Part shown: positions 7,463 through 13,663 of the stretch, one piece after another | Layout: every line of letters starts with the position of its first letter | How positions within the stretch are numbered: the stretch's first letter is position 1 | Source: Streptococcus hillyeri | GTDB lineage: Bacteria; Bacillota; Bacilli; Lactobacillales; Streptococcaceae | Reading direction: 5' to 3' | NCBI RefSeq assembly: GCF_003686955.1 | Contig: NZ_RCVM01000017.1 | Span: 1-41,190, forward strand | DNA length: 41,190 bases | The notes under the pieces: model-generated | Database searches by the model: none | What the model saw: the letters and a program-made list of their open reading frames with translations, nothing else | What the model was told of the DNA's origin: nothing | Position numbers and translations under genes: made by a program

Positions 7463-7491
7463 ATATTATTAAAATTAGACTACTTTGTCAA
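7463..7491 (-). promoter_or_regulatory. Sigma-A promoter of the candidate small RNA
   Basis: On the minus strand, consensus TTGACA (7491-7486) is separated by exactly 17 bases from TAATAT (7468-7463). Start of transcription is predicted near 7457. It is the best-matching promoter in the lysogeny module. Confidence 0.7.
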
Positions 7492-7558
7492 ATAAGATAG
7501 TGCTACTTGATTTCGTTACTTAAATTTTTCATCAGCTTTGATACTAATGTTTCTCAGG

Positions 7559-7600
7559 CTTAAACTTTGTTCGGTTCGAAGTGTGAGGCTTTTTTGTTTT
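7559..7600 (+). terminator. Plus-strand terminator-like hairpin 2
   Basis: CTTAAACTT (7559-7567) pairs with AAGTGTGAG (7579-7587) with one mismatch, then GCTTTTTTG. Sequence around it (AAACTTTG, TCGG, GTGTG, GGCTTTT) resembles hairpin 1 at 7308-7355, so the two are diverged copies. It overlaps the stop of the lipoprotein gene. Confidence 0.5.
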
Positions 7601-8132
7601 ACTCCATCACAATATCAGTGACTGAAATGATATCTTTAATTTTTGATGATTTTGCGATAATTCTATTTTGGTCTGCTGATATTTCATATCCTAAATCAAT
7701 AGTTGTGGTATCGTCTGGTAATTCTTTTGCCATTTGAGAGACAACCATTTGGAGCATCGCAATGGTATTTTTTTGCTCAGCGTTTGCAGTATTCGAATCA
7801 ATAGCGTTGACAACTTCTTCCATTGATTTTTTAGCTTCGCCTTTTAGTAAAATCTGGATAACATTGTGACCCTCTGGAAAATCACTATCCACAACGTTGT
7901 TGACAATTTTAGCTTCAAAATCTGAAGAACCGTCAGGGTTCAATTCGGTATTGAGCTTATTTACGATAGCGTCATACTTGCTGTTGTCAACCTGAGGTTT
8001 TGCTGTTGTAGTTGTTTCAGTTTGAGCAGATTGAGTTCCACTAGACTTGTTTGTCTCGTTTTTTGATGATGAGCATGCTGCAAGTGTGATAACGGATAAG
8101 AGGGTGATAGTAGTTAAAAGTGATTTTTTCAT
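7599..8132 (-). CDS. Prophage lipoprotein, candidate superinfection-exclusion protein
   Basis: A 177-residue lipoprotein. A basic start (MKKS) and hydrophobic core lead to lipobox LAAC with C20 as the lipidation site, followed by a Ser/Thr/Gln linker to about residue 48 and a folded domain of unknown family. It is the last gene of a cI-immA-lipoprotein operon, ten bases after the peptidase, with ribosome site AAAGGAG. The position between int and the repressor is that of Ltp in S. thermophilus phage TP-J34, a lipoprotein that blocks DNA injection by superinfecting phage. Ltp is shorter and I see no clear sequence match, so the role is inferred from position and lipidation. Confidence 0.85.
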   Translation of the reverse strand: MKKSLLTTITLLSVITLAACSSSKNETNKSSGTQSAQTETTTTAKPQVDNSKYDAIVNKLNTELNPDGSSDFEAKIVNNVVDSDFPEGHNVIQILLKGEAKKSMEEVVNAIDSNTANAEQKNTIAMLQMVVSQMAKELPDDTTTIDLGYEISADQNRIIAKSSKIKDIISVTDIVME

Positions 8133-8142
8133 AAAGACTCCT

Positions 8143-8532
8143 TTAAATTATTTCAGCTAAACTATAAAACTCTTCTTTGACCATCGTTTCATCTGCGATG
8201 GTTTTGAGTTTGTATTTTTCCATAAATGCGATGTAGTTAAAGCACTCGCTTCCGTACTCATCTAGCTCTGCTTTGAGTAGGTGGTGGATCATGTTGCGGT
8301 TTGCTTGTAACTCGTGTTTTTCTCTGAAGATTTGATAGAGATGTGGTAGGTGTCCTTCATGTCCTAGCTCGTGCAGGATGACTTTTACTCTGTCTTGCTC
8401 CGCTATTTTGCTACTGACGAACATTGTCCGTAATTCGGAAATGTAGAAGGCTTCATCCTCATCTTCAAATTCGTGTTCTTCAAAGATATGTATGTTAATC
8501 TCGAACTTTTGAGAAAGTTCTTTTATTGTCAT
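8143..8532 (-). CDS. ImmA/IrrE-like zinc metallopeptidase
   Basis: A 129-residue protein with the zinc motif HELGH (about residues 83-87), followed by a downstream glutamate in KHELQANRN, the pattern of ImmA/IrrE (DUF955) peptidases. These often sit next to a CI-like repressor and cleave it on induction, as in ICEBs1. It lies 22 bases after the repressor and 10 before the lipoprotein, so all three are probably one lysogenic operon. ATG 8532 is preferred because AAAGGA lies upstream; the TTG two codons earlier lacks a site. Confidence 0.9.
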   Translation of the reverse strand: MTIKELSQKFEINIHIFEEHEFEDEDEAFYISELRTMFVSSKIAEQDRVKVILHELGHEGHLPHLYQIFREKHELQANRNMIHHLLKAELDEYGSECFNYIAFMEKYKLKTIADETMVKEEFYSLAEII

Positions 8533-8554
8533 CGACAATCATTCCTTTACTTTA

Positions 8555-8914
8555 TTATAAGCTACGCAAATAGCCTTCAATAATGCCTTGGATGGCTTTC
8601 TTATCTTTGTCAGTTAATGGCTTACCGTTGAATCGCATGGCAGTACCAGCTAATCGCTCAACATCCACTTCTTTACCTTCAAAGTAGAATTTTTCTTTAT
8701 CATCGGCAATTCTAGGATTTTCAGTCCTACCGAGTAGGTAGTCCGTGCTGACATTGAAATAGTCTGCGATTTCTGCAATCCTTTCAGCGTTAGGTTTTTG
8801 ATTTTTCAACTTATAAAGTGTATTTCGACTGTATCCTAGTTTTTCCTCTAGTTGAACAAGTGTAATTCCTTGCTTTTTTGCAAGTTCTTTGATTTTTTCA
8901 AATGTCGGAAACAT
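8555..8914 (-). CDS. CI-like prophage repressor (XRE family)
   Basis: A 119-residue repressor. An N-terminal helix-turn-helix of the XRE type covers about residues 1-58 (GITLVQLEEKLGYSRNTLYK, then YFNVSTDYLLGR). The C-terminal part is short and has no LexA-type peptidase domain, so induction probably depends on the neighbouring ImmA-like peptidase or on the antirepressor. It is similar in size to the 121-residue repressor of S. thermophilus phage TP-J34. The start at 8914 has GAAAGG upstream; the frame continues open to 8989 but without a ribosome site. Confidence 0.9.
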   Translation of the reverse strand: MFPTFEKIKELAKKQGITLVQLEEKLGYSRNTLYKLKNQKPNAERIAEIADYFNVSTDYLLGRTENPRIADDKEKFYFEGKEVDVERLAGTAMRFNGKPLTDKDKKAIQGIIEGYLRSL

Positions 8915-8997
8915 TGATTTATCAACCTTTCTAAGGCATGACAAAAATATTTCAACTTTTTGGGTGAAAATCATTGACATTCTATCCAATAAGGTGT

Positions 8998-9178
8998 ATT
9001 ATATTTTTGTAAGCTAAAGAGTTAGCGAACAAGACAAGTAAAAAATAAAGCCTAAACAACTGATTGGCGTCGGTTTTAAGGATTAAGCCTTAGCTTTTTA
9101 GCAGGTCTTTTCTCTATGCTTTGATTTTAACTTATTGGGTGTTAATTGTCAAGAAGTTCGCTAACTTTTTAGTTAATA
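8998..9178. promoter_or_regulatory. Lysogeny switch: divergent promoters with paired operators
   Basis: GTTAGCGAAC (9021-9030) recurs as its exact reverse complement GTTCGCTAAC (9156-9165); each is itself an imperfect dyad, so these are candidate CI/Cro operators. On the minus strand TATAAT (9003-8998) serves the repressor operon. On the plus strand TTGTCA (9146-9151) is a plausible -35 upstream of the second operator, which would lie between it and a weak -10 near 9170. No gene lies in 8915-9199. Confidence 0.6.
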
Positions 9179-9199
9179 ATTTTAAAAAGGAGAAAAAAG

Positions 9200-9382
9200 A
9201 TGGATGAAATTACCGAATTCCATTGCAATCTTAACAAGATGTTTCTGGACATAGAGCAAGCCTACGAGAATGAAAAAGACCCTCTAGCAAGGTGTGAACT
9301 TGCCAAAGGGTACTTGGAAATAGGAAAGTATTTGGTCAATATTGATTTCCTTATTTCTAATAAGAGTTTAGAAAAGCCTTAA
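9200..9382 (+). CDS. Small early protein of unknown function
   Basis: A 60-residue acidic, helical-looking protein, the first gene rightward from the switch. AAAAAGGAG lies ten bases before the ATG. It has no motif I recognise. Its 3' end overlaps the minus-strand gene at 9357-9545 by 26 bases. Confidence 0.65.
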   Translation: MDEITEFHCNLNKMFLDIEQAYENEKDPLARCELAKGYLEIGKYLVNIDFLISNKSLEKP

Positions 9383-9545
9383 CAGAGTCTGCTTTCTTCT
9401 TATTCTTAGCATCAACAATGGGTTGATTTCGAGTTACAGCTGCTTGATAAGCTTCTTCAAATAAACCGAGCTTATCAGCAACTGTCAAAGATGAGTCTGA
9501 AGATTGAACAACTGCTAATGCAAATTTTTCTGGATCTACGATCAT
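9357..9545 (-). CDS. Small minus-strand protein within the early region
   Basis: A 62-residue protein of unknown function, predicted mostly helical, with a lysine-rich C-terminus (AKNKKKADSVK). ATG 9545 is supported by AAAGGAG ten bases upstream; the frame is open to 9596 but earlier starts lack a site. A possible -10 (TAAAAT) lies near 9577. It opposes the early transcript and so is probably expressed in the lysogen, like the other minus-strand genes to 12.6 kb. Confidence 0.7.
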   Translation of the reverse strand: MIVDPEKFALAVVQSSDSSLTVADKLGLFEEAYQAAVTRNQPIVDAKNKKKADSVKAFLNSY

Positions 9546-9627
9546 TGATTCTACTCCTTTCTGCATTGATAGACATATTTTATCACAGAAAGGCAATTAA
9601 AACATTACTTGAAATAGAAAGGAAACT

Positions 9628-9837
9628 ATGAGTCAACAAAATCAAAAATGGATTCAGCTCGTAAAGGATAAGCTGAACGAAGAACAGATGACACAAACGC
9701 ATCTAGCTCGTGCTTGTGGCGTTGCCAAGGCAACCATCTCAGAGTTGCTAAAGTACGGTAAAGGTAGCGATAAGCTCAAAAATAAAATCTGCGATGTTCT
9801 GCATATTGATGAGAGCTGGACGAGTTTGGAGGACTAA
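9628..9837 (+). CDS. Cro-like regulator (XRE family HTH)
   Basis: A 69-residue protein that is essentially a single helix-turn-helix domain (MTQTHLARACGVAKATISEL, residues 20-39). Size and position, second plus-strand gene opposite the CI-like repressor, fit Cro, which would repress the lysogenic promoter. The ribosome site GAAAGGA is eight bases before ATG. Confidence 0.82.
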   Translation: MSQQNQKWIQLVKDKLNEEQMTQTHLARACGVAKATISELLKYGKGSDKLKNKICDVLHIDESWTSLED

Positions 9838-9839
9838 TA

Positions 9840-9977
9840 ATGGCAGCTAAACTAATAGCTAACTGGCAAAAGAAAAACCACCAGCTGAGTCAACTGATGA
9901 TTGATAGTCTTGAGGGGCTGGATGTGTGGGAGACAGTGCTGGCGTTAGGAAAATTGAGGAGGATGGAAAATGATTAA
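9840..9977 (+). CDS. Small early protein of unknown function
   Basis: A 45-residue reading frame starting just after the Cro stop (TTTGGAGGACTAATAATG, a good ribosome site). It is amphipathic, with a basic C-terminus. It overlaps the next start by eight bases, which supports a coupled operon. No family recognised. Confidence 0.55.
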   Translation: MAAKLIANWQKKNHQLSQLMIDSLEGLDVWETVLALGKLRRMEND

Positions 9978-10095
9978 TTTTATTTTAAGCATTATTGTAA
10001 TTGTATTGAATTTGCCTATTTTATTTGAACTTTTGCAAAAAAATAATTGTCTTAATCATGAGATTAGACGATGGAAAAAACCTTATTCTAGGTAA
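9970..10095 (+). CDS. Small single-pass membrane protein
   Basis: A 41-residue peptide with one hydrophobic helix (residues 2-22) and a basic tail. GAGGAGG lies eight to nine bases before ATG. It ends eight bases into the convergent minus-strand gene 10088-10399. Function unknown. Confidence 0.5.
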   Translation: MINFILSIIVIVLNLPILFELLQKNNCLNHEIRRWKKPYSR

Positions 10096-10399
10096 TCGTA
10101 ATTATTGTATGGAGTTTGATGACTTCAGATTCAGGAGCTTTAAGGCGTTGGATCTCATCACCCACTAATTCTTGAAAGAAATAGCGCCTAACTGTTTCTG
10201 AACGAATAAAATCTCTAACTTCTCCATATAGCACAATAAGTGTGCGCCCATCATAGTTTGTAAAGAATGATTTATCTGGGAGTATATGCTGGAATTGTTG
10301 CGAATAGGGCTCGCCGTGGACATTGAGATGATGTATGGTTTCCCATGTTATCTGTTTTTTAACAGTTAATTGACAGAGATTATCTATAAATTCTTTCAT
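10088..10399 (-). CDS. Minus-strand accessory protein
   Basis: A 103-residue soluble-looking protein with no motif I recognise. Its start overlaps the stop of the upstream membrane protein by four bases (ATGA), so the two form a two-gene unit with a promoter at 10861-10869. It opposes the lytic early transcript. Candidate lysogenic-conversion or exclusion gene; the function is not shown by the sequence. Confidence 0.7.
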   Translation of the reverse strand: MKEFIDNLCQLTVKKQITWETIHHLNVHGEPYSQQFQHILPDKSFFTNYDGRTLIVLYGEVRDFIRSETVRRYFFQELVGDEIQRLKAPESEVIKLHTIITIT

Positions 10400-10836
10400 T
10401 TTGGAAATTCCTTTCTTGTCCAGAAGAGTGCAACAAGTTCATTGTAGGGGTCTAAAAACTCTATGAGAGTAACAGTCTGTTTTTTCTGAAGTTTCTTTAT
10501 TTTTTTGAGCGGCCCTCTGATTTCACGTCTCCAGAATGATAATGTCGGGTAACGTTTCTTTGCTTCGGACGCTATTCTAGAAACTTCTAAAATAACTTTT
10601 TCAGGAACCATCTGATACCTATCTTCCATGCTACTGATAACGACATTAACTCCTTCAAGTCTTGCTAGATATTCTTCGATATCATTGTTAAACAAAGTGA
10701 TTTCTTTAGTTTCTTCGATTTTTCGTCTTGTATTAAACGCTAATACAAACGTAAATATAGTGAGAAATAAGGCAATTGGACTTGTCCAAGTGTTGAACTT
10801 CTCAACTAAAGGATAGATTTTTTCAAAGAAATCCAT
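10396..10836 (-). CDS. Minus-strand membrane-anchored accessory protein
   Basis: A 146-residue protein with one N-terminal membrane helix (about residues 18-36, SPIALFLTIFTFVLAF), then a charged helical domain. GGAG precedes the ATG, and an extended -10 promoter (TGGTATAAT, minus strand 10869-10861) sits 25 bases upstream. It is the first gene of a two-gene unit with 10088-10399. The pairing of a small membrane protein with a soluble partner recalls phage-exclusion modules, but no family is identified. Confidence 0.72.
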   Translation of the reverse strand: MDFFEKIYPLVEKFNTWTSPIALFLTIFTFVLAFNTRRKIEETKEITLFNNDIEEYLARLEGVNVVISSMEDRYQMVPEKVILEVSRIASEAKKRYPTLSFWRREIRGPLKKIKKLQKKQTVTLIEFLDPYNELVALFWTRKEFPK

Positions 10837-10860
10837 AAATTCTCCAATCGTTTTATTTTT

Positions 10861-10898
10861 ATTATACCAAATTAGAAAGGAATTTTATGAACGAAATT
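10861..10898. repeat. Duplicated promoter/start segment, copy A
   Basis: Nearly identical to 11480-11518 with a single A indel. Each copy carries a minus-strand extended -10 box (TGGTATAAT) and, on the plus strand, AGAAAGGA plus a start codon reading MNEI. Copy A drives the minus-strand gene at 10836. Confidence 0.85.
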
Positions 10899-11060
10899 GT
10901 TGATCTTATCTACTCTTGGTTTATTTCTCTACCTAAGCCTGTGGTAAGTGCGATTATAGTGTTTTTGATTCTTAGAGGGCTTTACATCTCTCGCATCCTC
11001 ATCATGAGGGAGAGCGGAAGAGACTTTTGGTGTAAAAGACAGAAAGATACGTTTGAATAA
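10887..11060 (+). CDS. Possible small membrane peptide behind the duplicated leader
   Basis: A 57-residue frame that begins with the same ribosome site and MNEI start as the antirepressor gene. It then encodes a hydrophobic helix (PVVSAIIVFLILRG) and a basic tail. It runs antisense to the end of 10929-11456. It could be a real small membrane protein or a by-product of the duplication; I favour neither. Confidence 0.35.
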   Translation: MNEIVDLIYSWFISLPKPVVSAIIVFLILRGLYISRILIMRESGRDFWCKRQKDTFE

Positions 11061-11456
11061 TAGTGGCAATATTGTGATGAGTGGAAAACCGAGTAATGTA
11101 ACAATGAGTTCAAATTGAGTGTTATTCAGCATCACCATGAGATTCCTCATAAAAAGAATAACAAAAAATAGGATAGCTGTAATTGTGCTGAACCTAAAAT
11201 CTCCTTTTTTCTCGACAGCAAATAATTTATAAAACTCATGAATCAAGAACATGAAAGTGTAGCTAATAAAGAATACAAGAAGGGACATCATTCCAATTTG
11301 TTTCCATTCTACCGTTAGCAACGGTAAAATCGCAGATTCTTCTCTTTCAACAATTATACCAAAATTTAATGAAAGTAGTGCTAGAGCTATAAAAGCGACA
11401 AGTAATTTCTGATAGAAATCATTGTAAAAATCTTTGATTCTTTCGTAAAGAGACAT
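10929..11456 (-). CDS. Minus-strand multi-pass membrane protein
   Basis: A 175-residue protein with about four hydrophobic segments (near residues 17-35, 55-73, 88-107 and 115-133) and a hydrophilic, basic C-terminal tail from about 140. AGAGGT precedes ATG and the extended -10 box in copy B of the duplicated segment (minus strand 11488-11480) lies just upstream, so it is an independent unit. Antisense to the lytic operon, it is probably made in the lysogen. No family recognised; superinfection exclusion is a reasonable but unproven idea. Confidence 0.75.
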   Translation of the reverse strand: MSLYERIKDFYNDFYQKLLVAFIALALLSLNFGIIVEREESAILPLLTVEWKQIGMMSLLVFFISYTFMFLIHEFYKLFAVEKKGDFRFSTITAILFFVILFMRNLMVMLNNTQFELIVTLLGFPLITILPLLFKRIFLSFTPKVSSALPHDEDARDVKPSKNQKHYNRTYHRLR

Positions 11457-11479
11457 ACGTACCTCTGTGTTTTTTATCC

Positions 11480-11518
11480 ATTATACCAAAATTAGAAAGG
11501 AATTTTATGAACGAAATT
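11480..11518. repeat. Duplicated promoter/start segment, copy B
   Basis: Matches 10861-10898 with one extra A. It supplies the promoter of the minus-strand gene at 11456 and the ribosome site and first codons of the antirepressor on the plus strand, so it is a two-way expression element. Confidence 0.85.
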
Positions 11519-12226
11519 ATTACAGTAAATTTAAACGACAACCAAGAGCCTGTGGTATCAGGAAGACAACTACATGAGGCGCTTGGAGTAAAAACAGAAT
11601 ACAAGAAGTGGTTTAGTCGTATGACTGAGTATGGTTTTACCGAAAATGAAGACTACCAAAGGGTGACCCAAAAATGTCGCACCCTTGGAGGGTTACAAGA
11701 TATGACAGACCACATTCTTAAGCTAGATATGGCAAAAGAGATTGCAATGATCCAACGAACGGATAGAGGCAAAGAAGTCCGTCAGTATTTTATCCAAGTT
11801 GAAAAGGACTATAACAGTCCAGAAAAAATCATGGCTAGAGCTCTGCTTATTGCCGATAAGAAAATTGTCAGTCTTGAAGCGAAGATTGAGGAGCAAAAGC
11901 CTAAGGTCATTTTTGCTGATGCGGTGTCAGCTAGCCACACATCCATTTTAGTTGGTGACTTTGCTAAGCTCATGCGTCAAAACGGCTTGGACTTTGGACA
12001 AAATCGAATGTTTGCCTGGTTGCGTGCAAATGGCTATCTGATTGGTCGTAAAGGTAACAGCTGGAACATGCCGACACAGAAAGCGATGGATTTGGGGTTG
12101 TTTGAGATTAAAGAGACAACAATCAATCACGCTGATGGACATATCAGTATAAGTAAAACTCCTAAAATCACTGGAAAAGGTCAATTATACTTTGCTGAGA
12201 AGCTATTGGGAGAGGAGACAGCATAG
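11507..12226 (+). CDS. Phage antirepressor (AntA + KilAC domains)
   Basis: A 239-residue antirepressor. Residues about 10-80 match the AntA/AntB N-terminal domain (VVSGRQLHEALGVKTEYKKW, then ENEDY), a helical linker covers about 100-130, and the C-terminal part (about 130-230, FAKLMRQNGLDFGQNRMFAW, then GYLIGRKGNSWNMPTQKA) is a KilAC DNA-binding domain. Such proteins inactivate or compete with the prophage repressor and favour lytic growth. The ribosome site AGAAAGGA precedes ATG. Confidence 0.93.
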   Translation: MNEIITVNLNDNQEPVVSGRQLHEALGVKTEYKKWFSRMTEYGFTENEDYQRVTQKCRTLGGLQDMTDHILKLDMAKEIAMIQRTDRGKEVRQYFIQVEKDYNSPEKIMARALLIADKKIVSLEAKIEEQKPKVIFADAVSASHTSILVGDFAKLMRQNGLDFGQNRMFAWLRANGYLIGRKGNSWNMPTQKAMDLGLFEIKETTINHADGHISISKTPKITGKGQLYFAEKLLGEETA

Positions 12227-12237
12227 AAAGGAGAAAT

Positions 12238-12549
12238 ATGAGACCTAAACGATATCCGTATAAAAAAACACCTTCATTGGATATAACGAAGGTATTACAT
12301 GTGATTCACTTATTGAAACTGGTGTTGCTGGATTTGGGAGATTTTAGAGGATTATCTGAAAGAGTGAGAAGTTCAGCAAAAGAAGTTACTAAACAGCATG
12401 TAAGCGAACTTAAAAATGTTCGTTTTGAGAATGTTCCAACTTCGCTAAAACTTCAGCTTCGTGATGTCTTAGAATGTTGTGAATATGTTCTTGAACTTCA
12501 CGAACACGGACAGGTTCAAATTTATGACGGTCACGAACCAATTCTATAA
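12238..12549 (+). CDS. Early protein of unknown function
   Basis: A 103-residue frame that starts eleven bases after the antirepressor with a good ribosome site (GAAAGGAG). It is basic at the N-terminus and helical. Its last 140 bases are also coding on the other strand (12410-12607). I recognise no family. It is kept because of the start context and the operon position. Confidence 0.55.
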   Translation: MRPKRYPYKKTPSLDITKVLHVIHLLKLVLLDLGDFRGLSERVRSSAKEVTKQHVSELKNVRFENVPTSLKLQLRDVLECCEYVLELHEHGQVQIYDGHEPIL

Positions 12550-12607
12550 TGCAATCAATCTGGTCGTCGATATACCTACCGTAATCAGGTTTGCGTATGT
12601 TTGACAC
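12410..12607 (-). CDS. Small minus-strand protein with its own promoter
   Basis: A 65-residue charged protein starting with GTG. The call rests on a strong ribosome site (AAAGGAGG, seven bases upstream) and an extended -10 box TGCTATAAT (minus strand 12639-12631). It runs convergently into the plus-strand gene 12238-12549 with a 140-base overlap. No known family. It may be expressed in the lysogen and act partly as antisense. Confidence 0.68.
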   Translation of the reverse strand: MSNIRKPDYGRYIDDQIDCIIELVRDRHKFEPVRVREVQEHIHNILRHHEAEVLAKLEHSQNEHF

Positions 12608-12630
12608 AAAACCACCTCCTTTCCGCTTAT

Positions 12631-12639
12631 ATTATAGCA
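12631..12639 (-). promoter_or_regulatory. Extended -10 promoter for 12607-12410
   Basis: TGCTATAAT on the minus strand, no obvious -35 box. The predicted leader is only about 16 bases, ending in AAAGGAGG and a GTG start. Confidence 0.6.
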
Positions 12640-12707
12640 CAGGAAAGGATACAAAAAAGCACATGCGGGAACATGCGCTTAACAAATATACCTAAGGAGA
12701 TTTTACC

Positions 12708-12986
12708 ATGGATGAACTTATGAATCAACTATTAGATCAATTTCAGGCTGGATTGATGGATAGAATGCTTTTAGTTGTCCAACATGTTAGCGACGAAAAA
12801 GCAAGGTATTCATTAGAGCTTAATAAAAAGGAATGTGCCGAAATGTTTGGGATTGCTCCTGAGACATTAGAGAACAGATTTCTAGTACATAAAGATTTTC
12901 CACGAATTGCAAATGCTCGCGAGAAATACCCTCGTGACGCTGTAATTGAATGGTATCACCAAAATTGGCAAAGAACAGCTATTTAG
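12708..12986 (+). CDS. DUF771-like / excisionase-like DNA-binding protein
   Basis: A 92-residue protein whose C-terminal half (KKECAEMFGIAPETLENRFL, then YPRDAVIEWY) looks like a winged-helix or excisionase-like fold, as in the phage DUF771 family. An AAGGAG ribosome site precedes ATG. It could be the directionality factor for Int, although it sits 5.5 kb away; a role as an early regulator is equally possible. Confidence 0.7.
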   Translation: MDELMNQLLDQFQAGLMDRMLLVVQHVSDEKARYSLELNKKECAEMFGIAPETLENRFLVHKDFPRIANAREKYPRDAVIEWYHQNWQRTAI

Positions 12987-13002
12987 GAGGAACAAAGATA
13001 TT

Positions 13003-13218
13003 ATGAACAATTTACAAATTATTATACTTGCAACGATTGTATCAGTAACGCTGATTGAGTCGCTACTGATGAATGTCAGATTGACAAAGGCTTTGAAAGA
13101 TAAGCAGTCAGAGCCAGCAAAAAAGCAACCTAAAGCTAAAACTGGATTTATTGATTTTGAAACAGGTAGACGTGTTGATATTGACCCTGTGACTGGTAAA
13201 GAAAGATTTATTGATTGA
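13003..13218 (+). CDS. Small membrane-anchored early protein
   Basis: A 71-residue protein with one N-terminal hydrophobic helix (IIILATIVSVTLIESLL) and a Lys/Glu-rich tail containing DFETGRRVDIDPVTGKERF. ATG 13003 follows TAGGAGG; an earlier in-frame start at 12946 would overlap the previous gene and has no site. Unknown function. Confidence 0.6.
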   Translation: MNNLQIIILATIVSVTLIESLLMNVRLTKALKDKQSEPAKKQPKAKTGFIDFETGRRVDIDPVTGKERFID

Positions 13219-13226
13219 GGGAGAAC

Positions 13227-13449
13227 ATGGAACACAACACAGAATTGAATTACATGATCAACTTGCTCTTTCGCATCGAAAAGTGGCATCTGAATCATTT
13301 TAGAGAGCATAATCCTGAAAAAATTTGAGCAGTTGGTTAGGTATCATCTGCGCAAAAATCATTTTGAGGAAAGTGAAGAAAATATTGAGTATGTGCGTAA
13401 GAAATTAGGGTCTAAAAGTAATTATGGAATGAGGAAGAAAAATGGCTAA
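13227..13449 (+). pseudogene. Frameshifted small early gene
   Basis: A frame starting at ATG 13227 (GAGGGAG upstream) reads 33 residues and stops at 13328. The next frame continues immediately as FEQLVRYHLRKNHF... to a stop at 13449 with no start of its own. Removing one A from the A-run just before the stop would join them into one protein of about 73 residues ending just inside the next gene. A mutation, a sequencing error or programmed slippage could each explain it. Confidence 0.5.
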
Positions 13450-13663
13450 TATTGCAGAGAAAGTGGTTCGAGTTGAACCGGATGTTTATGAATTTGTTGT
13501 TGATTTTGCTAATGAGAATGATTTAAAGATTAGCGAGGCTGCTAGTATCTTGCTTAGATTTTGTAAGGAAAAGGATTTTGAAGTGGTACAGCGTGAATGC
13601 ACAATCATCGAGAAGCGTCCTTTTGCTGAAGAGGTGAATCATGGCAGAAATCAAATGGATTAA
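13442..13663 (+). CDS. Small early protein of unknown function
   Basis: A 73-residue protein starting MANIAEKVV, acidic and helical, possibly a ribbon-helix-helix-like regulator by size only. AATGAGGAAG lies upstream of the ATG. Its 3' end overlaps the replisome organizer by 23 bases, so translation is coupled. Confidence 0.6.
   Translation: MANIAEKVVRVEPDVYEFVVDFANENDLKISEAASILLRFCKEKDFEVVQRECTIIEKRPFAEEVNHGRNQMD

Noticed and set aside
8539..8989. Upstream start for the repressor at 8989
   Set aside because: The extra 25 residues do not resemble an XRE domain and have no ribosome site; ATG 8914 has GAAAGG upstream.
9040..9115. TAAGG/CCTTA hairpin in the switch region as a terminator
   Set aside because: The stem is only five base pairs and the T-tract is interrupted; too weak to call.
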